Shown here piece by piece: positions 56,286 through 64,000 of a DNA stretch of 64,000 bases (its first letter is position 1; every line of letters starts with the position of its first letter). The notes under the pieces are model-generated. The model ran no database searches and was not told where the DNA came from. It saw only the letters and a list, made by a program, of their open reading frames with translations. The translations under genes were made by a program, and so were the position numbers. The DNA is from Coptis chinensis (lineage: Eukaryota > Streptophyta > Magnoliopsida > Ranunculales > Ranunculaceae), in assembly GCA_015680905.1 (NCBI GenBank), contig CM027385.1, forward strand, positions 27,348,501-27,412,500. Reading direction: 5' to 3'.

Positions 56286-57890
56286 ATGTTTGAGATGAAA
56301 CTCGATCTAGAACTTAAAAATTTAATCGAATCTCTAACTAAAAAGGTTAACGCTATTTATGTGCAACAAAAGCCTATCCCCGTCATGAATGTTAACTCCA
56401 ACCCATGTAATGTCTGTTTGAGTCCTGAGCACCCTGACTCCTATTGTCCTCTCGCCTATGAACAACAACAATTAGAGCAAGATAATGTTTACTCCATTAA
56501 TAACTATCCTATTCCTAATGCCCCATGGAGACAACATCCCAACTTTAGTTGGCGAAACAATCAACAAGTTTCACCTCCAGGGTCTAATAACCAAAATGTT
56601 AGGCAAGGCCAGGGACTAAGTCAGGGAAATTATAATAATTATAACAACCAAGTGCAACCACGACAAGGTTTAGCACAAGGTCAGGGTAATTATAATAGTT
56701 ATAATACCAATAGAGGTATCGTTCCGGTTAACAATAGTAACTATCACAACCTACCCATAAATAATCAACGTGAGATAGTTCCAGTCGGACCACCTGTGAC
56801 TACTACACAATCACATCCGGATCGTATAGACGCCTTTATACAGGTTACCCAACAACTTTTCCAATCAATGACTCAATCAAACCAACAGATCTTACAATCC
56901 ATAAATCGGGGCATACAACGGTTTGCCCAAGAGAAAGCCCAACCAAAAGGTGTTTCCGTGACAAGCCATACCCAACCCTAAAACAACAAACACGACCTTC
57001 GAGGTAAACGGTAATACTAGTAATGCGGAAACGACAATAGTAGGTGACTGAATGCCATCACCACTCGGATTCGGAAGAGTGGTTGATAACAAAGTAACTA
57101 TGCCTATAGTTACCCCATCAGTACTCCCTACACCGGATATCGAACTAGATACCGAAGTAGAAACTGAAGACCCTACCACTGTAGAGGTACCAGTTAAACA
57201 ACAAACTAAGAAACAGAAAGCCAAGGTAACACATCAAGTCGAGCCATACGCTAAGTATAGAGCAAAACCACCATTCCCTCAGAAGTTAGCCATGCTAACC
57301 AGGGATACAAACTTTGAGGAGATTAGGAACATTTTCAAGAATCTAATGATAAACCTTCCTTTTCTCGAAGCTATTAAAAAGCTCCCTAACCACGCTAAGT
57401 TTTTTAAAGAGTTGTGCACTACTAGGCGTAAGACCAACATACCTAAAGACGCCTTTTTAACTGAACAGTTCCCAACTTTATCTGAAAATAATAGAATCGT
57501 TAATACAAGGACCCCGGTCGCCCCATCGTAAAATGCACCTTAGGAGATTCCTACATGACGACCGCTTTATTAGACACGGGGGCGAAAGTGTTAACTTACT
57601 CCCGTATTACTTGTATAAACAAATAGGGTCTACAGGAAATGCAACCTACAAAAATAACGCGTTGCAATTAGCGCATGTGTCAATTAAGTATCCTAAGGGC
57701 TTAGTGGAAAACGTGTTTTGTTAAGGTTCGTGGATTTTTACTATCCCCGCTGATTTTGTTATCCTCGATACGTAAGTCGCCAACGACTCTGCGTACCCGA
57801 TCATCTTAGGGCCCTTCTTAGCAACTGCCAACGCACTTATAAATTGCCGCGATAGTAAGATGTCCTTATCTTTTGGCCATCTTACAGTTG
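56286..57890 (+). pseudogene. Ath5 gag C-terminus and protease
   Basis: The frame 56286-56981 has an intact zinc knuckle CNVCLSPEHPDSYC (CX2CX4HX4C) followed by an Asn/Gln/Tyr-rich region. Frame 57052-57531 contains VEPYAKYRAKPPFPQKLAML and KNLMINLPFLEAIKKLP. The protease active site reads as ALLDTGAKVLTYS-like nucleotide context near 57565-57600 with shifts, and PIILGPFLATANALIN-like sequence is at about 57795-57850. At least four frame changes occur, so it is inactive. Confidence 0.8.
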
Positions 57891-57952
57891 AGGTAAATGT
57901 TTTTAAAATGATAAAATAATTACCAGATTCATCTATAGATGGGGAGGTTAGC

Positions 57953-58195
57953 ATGATCGAGAGCTTAGCTCAAGATTATTTTAACAACACGTTTCCTGAA
58001 AACAATATGTACAAATTCCTTTCTTTTGGAACTTCAGATTTTGTAAATGACTCCTACTTAGAGGAAGTCAACACAATCCTTGAGTCCACACCAATTGTAG
58101 ACACTTCGGTTGCTCCACATATTGAGTATGAAGACTTGCTACCTAAGCAAGTATTCATTATGCAAAATGAGGACCCGAATTTAAACATCTATTGA
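57953..58195 (+). pseudogene. Ath5 linker between protease and RT
   Basis: An 80-codon frame (MIESLAQDYFNNTFPENNM) matching the stretch between protease and RT of Ath4 (MQEYLTNSFPEDEVYQFLS). It has no known domain and is part of the polyprotein. Confidence 0.6.
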
Positions 58196-58211
58196 TTTTC
58201 CTTCCACCCCA

Positions 58212-59800
58212 GTGCTTAAACCCCTTCCCCCAGAGTTAAAATATATTCAACTTGATCCGGATGGTAGTCATCCGGTAATTATATCTTCTCTGTTATCTAA
58301 GAATGAAGAGACACGTTTAATCTGGGTGATTAGGGAACATCGGTCTGCGATTGGTTGGTCCCTAGCCGACATTAAGGGAATTGACCCTAATATTTGCACT
58401 CATCGTATCCATTTGGAGGATAACGCGAAGACTTCTCGCGAACCTCAGCGTCGCTTGAACCCAGCCATGAAAGAGGTGGTTAGGGAAGAAGTCTTACAAT
58501 TACTTTATACCCAATCTCTGATAGCGAATGGGTAAGCCCCATTCATGTAGTTCCTAAGAAATCGAGAGTTACCATGGTACGTAACGGGAAGGGTGACTAT
58601 GTTGTCACACAGTGCCCTATGAAATGGAAGATCTGTATTAATTACAGACGTTTAAATGCTATGACACGAAAGGATCACTTTCCCTTACCTTTTATAGATC
58701 AAATGCTCGAATGCCTAGCTGGTCATGCTTTTTATTGTTTTCTGGATGGCTACTCTGGCTATTTTCAGATTATTATTGATATTGATGACCAAGAAAAGAC
58801 TACCTTCACATGTCCTTTTAGAACGTATGCCTATAAACGAATGCCTTTTGGCCTTTGTAATACTCCTGGTACCTTCCAGCGGTGTATGCTTCATATATTT
58901 AGTGACATGGCAGAGCGCTTTATAGAAGTTTTCATGGATGATTTTTCTATCTATGGAGACTCCTTCACAGACTGTTTGTCTAACCTGTCTAAGGTTTTGA
59001 CATGGTGTGAAGAAAAGAGCCTCGTTTTAAACTGGGAAAAGTGTCATTTCATGGTGAAAAAGGGCATAGTACTAGGTCACATTGTATCTAGTGATGGCAT
59101 CGAAGTAGATAAGGCCAAACTAGATAAGATAGTGACTCTACCTAAACCACGGACTGTCCGTGATATTAGAGCCTTTCTAGGCCATGCAAGTTTTTATAGG
59201 CGGTTTATTAAAGACTTCTCGAAAATAGCTAGGCCGTTAACTAATCTGCTTTTGAAGGATGCAATCTTTGATTTTAATTTTAACTATAAGCAGGCTTTTA
59301 AAACTTTAAAAGCCGCCCTAACCTCTGCACCAATTATACAACCTCCCGATTGGTCTAAACCTTTCGAACTCATGTGTGATGCTAGTGATTATGCAGGTTG
59401 GTGTGCGATCTTGGGACAAAAACTAGATAATAAGTCCACTGTTATTTATTATGCTAGTAAAACCTTAAAAGATGCTCAACGGAATTATTCAACTACGAGA
59501 AAAAGAATTCTTAGCTGTCATTTATGCTTTAGATAAGTTTAGATCCTTATTTGGTTGGTTCTAAAACTTTAGTTTACGGACGGACCATGCATTTCTTTAA
59601 GTACCTTCTTGCAAAGAAGGATGCTAAGCAGAGATTAATCCGATGGATCCTTCTCCCGCAAGAGTTCACATTAGAAATAAAGGACAAAAGAGGGTCAAAA
59701 ACGTAGTTGCCGACCACTTATCTAAACTCACAAACGACGATCGAGTGATTTCCGAGTCCATACCGGACTCTTTTTCCGATGAGCATCATCAGATGCGATT
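58212..59800 (+). pseudogene. Ath5 pol: reverse transcriptase and RNase H
   Basis: RT starts LKPLPPELKYIQLDPDG. A small deletion near 58505 shifts the frame. The 320-codon frame 58574-59536 has INYRRLNAMT, FCFLDGYSGYFQI, RMPFGLCNTPGTFQRCM, EVFMDDFSIYGDS (catalytic FMDD), thumb GHIVSSDGIEVDKAKL and FLGHASFYRRFIKDFS. RNase H begins MCDASDYAG with a small insertion (AGWCAILGQ). Further frameshifts follow at about 59520 and 59570; [11 protein letters not shown] ends the domain near 59735. Confidence 0.88.
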
Positions 59801-61086
59801 TTTTCAAAGCACCATGGTATCTTTGACATTGTAAATTATTTAGCGGCTGATGTTATGCCTTATAATTGGTCAAGAAATGAACGTAAGAAGTTCTTGGCTA
59901 GAGTTAAGTTATACTACTAGGATGAGCCATACCTTTTAAGTATTGTGCGGATCGTTATTTCGTCGTTGTATTCCCCAGTGGGAATACAATGAAGTTCTAT
60001 GATTCTGCCATGACAAAGAGTGTGGTGGCCATTTTAGTGGGATGAAACAGCCGCTAAAGTGCTTCAATGTGGTTTTTATTGGCCTACCCTTTTTAAGGAT
60101 GCCCAAGTGCATTGCAAGAAGTGTATTCGTTGCCAACAACTTGAGCGAATCACGAAGCGTAATATGATGCCATTAAATCCAATCTTGATAGTAGAAATTT
60201 TTGACGTTTGGGGTATTGATTTCATGGGTCCTTTCCCTGTTTCCCACGATTTCATTTATATTATAGTTGCCGTGGACTATGTGTCTAAATGGATAGAGGC
60301 CCTAGCTTGCCGTAGCAATGACCATAAGACCGTTGTATTTTTTATTAAAGAATATATTTTCTGTCGGTTTGGCATTCCTAAAGCCATCATTAGTGATGGT
60401 GGAACACATTTTTGCAACAGAGTTGTTGCATCCCTAGTGAAAAAGTATGGAGTTACACACAAAGTAGCAACTCCGTATCATCCACAAACTAGCGGACAAG
60501 TAGAAGTTTCTAATAGGGAAATCAAAAAGATTTTAGAAACAATCAGTAAACCCCGATAGGAAAGATCGGGTCGAAGCGTCTATCGGATGCCTTATGGGCG
60601 TATAGAACTACTTTCAAAACTCCTATAGGTATGTCTCCCTTTAGACTTGTATTTGGGAAACCATGTCATTTGCCCGTTGAATTAGAGCACCGTGCTCTGT
60701 GGGCTATAAAAAGCCTTAACTTCAATATTGATGAGGCAGGTGTCAAACGCAACTTGCAATTGAATGAGCTTGAAGAAATCCATAGCGATTCTTACGATCT
60801 CGCAAAGGATTATAAAGCTAACATGAAACGTGTTCATGATAAGCAAATCTTGCACAAAGAGTTTGTAGTCGGTCAAAAGGTCTTGCTTTACAACTCTCGT
60901 CTACATATTTTCCCAGGAAAACTAAAAACCCGTTGGTCTGGCCCTTTTCTGGTTACTGAAGTCACCCCTTACGGGGCAATCACCTTGGTAAATCCAAATG
61001 ACAATAGTACGTTTCAAGTTAATGGTCAACGGTTAAAACATTTTCACGAACTTCTGTCCCCTGATGTAGAGGAAGTCCTTTTATAG
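59801..61086 (+). pseudogene. Ath5 pol: integrase
   Basis: N-terminal zinc-binding part (CHDKECGGHF, CIRCQ) near 60005-60140 is frameshifted. The core, 60059-60559, has [14 protein letters not shown] (D), [12 protein letters not shown] (D) and [16 protein letters not shown] (E), the complete D,D,E triad, plus WKY-like strands. A frameshift near 60560 precedes [19 protein letters not shown] (60631). The C-terminal domain is present ([31 protein letters not shown]) and the polyprotein ends at TAG 61084-61086, after VEEVLL. Confidence 0.9.
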
Positions 61087-61342
61087 GACCCTGTCTATGA
61101 GGATTGACCTTTGTCATTGGTGTACTTCCTTTCACTTCCATATAGTGGTAAGTGCACCATTCAGGTAACCGGGCCCTCCCTATAGAGTGTGTGGCTGTAA
61201 GTACCGGATCCTAAGTCCACGGTTAACATAATTCACGTTTTCCACTTTTGCATGTTTTCTCGGTTTTTGAGTCATGTTCCTCTAAGGGGTGAATTATGTA
61301 TTTATTGTTTTTCGTTTATCTTATAATAAACTAATAAAAAAA

Positions 61343-61373
<31 letters not shown>

Positions 61374-62168
61374 ATAAATAAAATACATAATAATAAAAAA
61401 AATTCTTAATCATAAAAATAGCAATCCAACAAGTCTTGGGAATCTGACTTTCAACGACCCGCGTTAGAACAAATTTTGTGTTTAAAAATTTGTTTGGGGT
61501 TGGGCAATCAGTCTCTCCATCTGGATTGCTCGAACTTTCCGTTTGTGTTGCTTAGGCCCATTACTTGTAGTTCAATTGGGTTGACGTAATCTTAACTTAG
61601 ATTTCCTTCGTTCACATAACTTACGTCACACACGCACTTCGAGGCGTTTTTCCACCCTTTTATACGTCACCCATGGTTGGAATTGAGTGTTTTATGAATC
61701 ATTGGATTGGAAATTCTCTACTGATCATTTCCATAACTCATTCGCCAAAATCGGGCCAGTAACGAAGCGGCACATTGAGTTTGAAATTGCGCAAAAAATC
61801 GAAAAATTTCAGAATTCATACTGGGCTTGGGCCCAAACCGCACGCACGTTTGTGCGTCTCCTTCCTTCCCAAAAACAAACGCACGGTTTCCTTCTTTTTC
61901 GTCAATCCCGCCGGTTATCAAGGTAAAACAAACCTTGAACACCAAAATAAAAAAAAAAAAATAGAGAGAGAGAAGAAAACCTAACTACACCCACACCAAC
62001 ATAATCAAATCCAACTAAAATCTTCTTTAAACCATTAATACCACCACTCCAAACTCCAAAACTGCCACCAATCCAAGTAACCACCGCCACCACCGTTGTT
62101 TGAGTTGTTTTTCTTCAATCTCGCCTCCCCCACAGTCTACAAAACCATTAGTTGTCTCAGAAACTTCA
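61087..62168 (+). other. Ath5 region between pol and the env-like ORF
   Basis: About 1.08 kb without a convincing ORF. It has an (AAT)n/(AAAT)n run at about 61335-61402, a G-rich motif near 61480-61505 (ttgtttggggttggg), and an inverted GCACG motif pair at about 61839-61883. Athila env-like ORFs are commonly expressed from spliced transcripts, and splice signals could lie here, but I cannot point to a definite pair. Confidence 0.55.
61335..61402. repeat. (AAT)n/(AAAT)n simple repeat
   Basis: Seven or more consecutive AAT units followed by AAAT units and further AATA-rich sequence. Low complexity, no function visible. Confidence 0.9.
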
Positions 62169-62761
62169 ATGGCACTACGACGAAGAATTTTGCCGGAGCA
62201 CGCTTTTGCTTCCGACAGCTTCGCGCCATTTTACGACGCGGAGATGATTAGGAGGCATTGGAACGGACTGTGGTACTCGACTGAGGAGTTCTATCACTAT
62301 GATTTGGTAGAACAATTTTATAAGAAGCGAGAACCGGAGGGGATAGGATTTTCATAAAGGTAGCGAGGAACGAGGAGGAAGTAACGGAGCGGTTGTTGGT
62401 AGGAATTACGCTTTGAAAGCAACTCCGGTAGCGACAATTCAGGAATCCCAAAGATATCGGAGTTCCTGCTTTGATGAAGGATACCGTCGCCGTGGAGGGT
62501 GAATACAATCCGACATCTCATTCGTCCGCCCGATCAACCACGAACCAATCAACCGGGCAGAAAGCTTCGATTGGATTGGTAGGAATAATGTCCGGGGAAA
62601 GACAAAGTCAGTGATATTGGCCTGCAATGTCTGCACCTTCTCTGGATTTTGCAAACAAATAAGTATAATTTCTGCATCCTCGATTTAATGTTTAATGTGA
62701 TTCGAGGAGTGGGGAAGAGCTTATCGCCTCTTCCCGTATTGATCACTAAGATCATGCTCTC
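62169..62761 (+). pseudogene. Ath5 env-like / putative plant transposon ORF, truncated by Ath6
   Basis: Start at ATG 62169 (MALRRRILPEHAF). The block RRHWNGLWYSTEEFYHYDLV followed by EQFYKK resembles the W...Y..LV.EFY segment of the putative plant transposon protein found downstream of pol in Athila elements. After a frameshift at about 62339 the reading continues as IFIKVARNEEEVTERLLVGI. A late piece (SLSPLPVLITKI) resembles the LPxPxLITxL end motif. It carries at least two more frame changes and stops at 62761, where the Ath6 LTR enters. Assigned by pattern only. Confidence 0.5.
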
Positions 62762-64000
62762 TGATAAAAGTAAAAATGAATAGTCTACCTACGAAATGAA
62801 CGATGAATTCACAACGTAAGTAAACTAGACTTGACTTTTTTACGTGCCTAAGTTATCAAAGATTTCTACTCTCAATCCTATGAGATATAGTGGAGTAGAT
62901 AAGTTCGTTCCACTCCTAGTGCTCTAGCATGGATGTTTTCTAATCTAACTAGTCGTTTTTAAGTCTATGAGAGTTTTACGAAGGGAATTATACTACGATG
63001 CAACTACCCACAAGATGCAACTAGTCGGTTATCAGAATACTAAGGGAATGCTACGTTGATTCTATGATAAGGAGTTAGAGGGGATTGATTCCCTTAACTT
63101 AACTCAATCCACTATCCACTAATCCATTTAATCGTCAGAATCCGAATTGAATCGCCTCGCAGAACAATTGGTTATTCCTAATCCCTAATTATACATGGCA
63201 TTTCTACCAATTCATAACTAGCATGTGAACAATTAAACCCATTCTCATGGTGAACTAATCGTCTCTAGAGTGGAATAGAAAATAACGGCGACTCTACGAT
63301 AATCGGAATCAAGCTTTCATCAAGGCTTCACAACCCCTCTAATGGAGGTTTAGCCTTGAATCATTCCATAATCATTTCCATTTAGATTAAGACTAAACAT
63401 AATATAAAGCATTGAAATTTACTTAATTTAACAATAATGAAATCTAATTTAATGACTAAATTGAAATAAGGATGAATTGAAATTAGATCTAGAATTGGAA
63501 TTGACAAAATCGAAATGGGTAAAGAATACTACTTTATTGATCTAATCAAATGAAGAACAAGATTCAAGGTTTAATCTAATGAAATGAATTAGATTTGAAA
63601 CTATACTTAATCAAAAACAATTAAATAAAACTAGATCTAGAAGCTATTTTAATGGCTACTTTATATTCTAAGCTATCTACTATTTTCTAATCCATCTGGC
63701 TCTTGACTGCCATTAACACTGAGTCAAGCTTTTGTTTTTATACATCCAGATCCAAAAATCGTGCATGGGCTTGGAGCCATGTTTTGGGCCGAGAATGGGG
63801 CCCAAAACCCAATTCTTCAAATCCAAAAGGCCTCTTCAGCTGCAGTTGGCTTCCACAGACTTTTCGTCCACTTCTGCTCCTCTGATTGGGTCAAGGCTTG
63901 GACCATTGCAAAGCTCTTTCCGAGCCGGTCGTTTTGACATAAGGTAGGCCTCATTCTGAGGTCTGAGTCCAAAGATATGGCATTCGGAAGTTCTACTGAC
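62762..64000 (-). mobile_element. Partial family-1 Athila LTR (Ath6), minus strand, running off the window
   Basis: Read on the minus strand it ends CTTTTATCA at 62762 and matches the Ath5 and Ath2 LTRs up to the window end. No PBS lies to its left, so it is either the 3' LTR of a minus-strand element whose body is to the right, or a solo LTR. A TATA-like sequence at 63734-63744 (minus) matches the family position. Roughly 0.25-0.3 kb of the LTR should lie outside the window. Confidence 0.85.

Noticed and set aside
1..64000. Searched for tRNA, rRNA and other non-coding RNA genes
   Set aside because: None recognised. TGG-type matches to tRNA 3' ends are primer binding sites next to LTRs.

Overview
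This window looks like a repeat-rich intergenic block from a flowering plant nuclear genome, probably a eudicot. The evidence is a plant-type assemblage: Ty3/gypsy elements of the Athila and Tat lineages, Ty1/copia elements primed by initiator-Met tRNA, a plant L1-type LINE with a C-terminal RNase H, a MITE, and a decayed STIG1-like gene. I see no intact host protein gene, no rRNA or tRNA gene and no CRISPR array. Almost every base belongs to nested retrotransposons; the names below (Ath1-6, Cop1-2, Tat, LINE) are local labels.

Left block (1-22530). The base layer is a minus-strand Tat element with gag, PR, RT, RNase H, a second RNase H and IN, plus an antisense gene with two introns downstream of pol. 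A minus-strand Athila element (Ath2, 3352-9662) inserted beside the antisense gene's TATA box. A plus-strand Athila element (Ath1, 1-3351) then inserted into Ath2 where RNase H meets integrase. The Tat 5' LTR was hit by another Athila copy, now a solo LTR, which in turn contains a copia solo LTR.

Middle (22531-25295). This is the only stretch that may be older non-retrotransposon DNA. It holds a possible terminal exon of an unrecognised gene (minus strand) and a STIG1-like pseudogene (plus strand) split by a 372-bp MITE, followed by a truncated plus-strand copia element (Cop1).

Right block (25296-64000). An Athila-lineage element of a second family (Ath3, plus) inserted into Cop1. Ath3 contains a near full-length LINE (minus, 29805-35822) in its protease region and a rearranged copia element (Cop2, minus, 37031-42869) in its pol. 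A third-family Athila element (Ath4, plus, from 45562) sits in the Ath3 3' region. A family-1 element (Ath5, plus, from 53488) sits in the Ath4 integrase core, and a minus-strand family-1 LTR (Ath6, from 62762) interrupts the env-like ORF of Ath5.

The genes do not work together beyond being gag-pol modules of selfish elements. All coding regions carry stops, frameshifts or deletions except LINE ORF1 (412 codons open, though probably shortened at its C-terminus). The most unusual items are the intron-containing antisense gene with its own TATA box, the rearranged Cop2, repeat arrays in untranslated leaders, and target-site evidence that dates the insertions relative to each other. I did not find a demonstrably new biological system.
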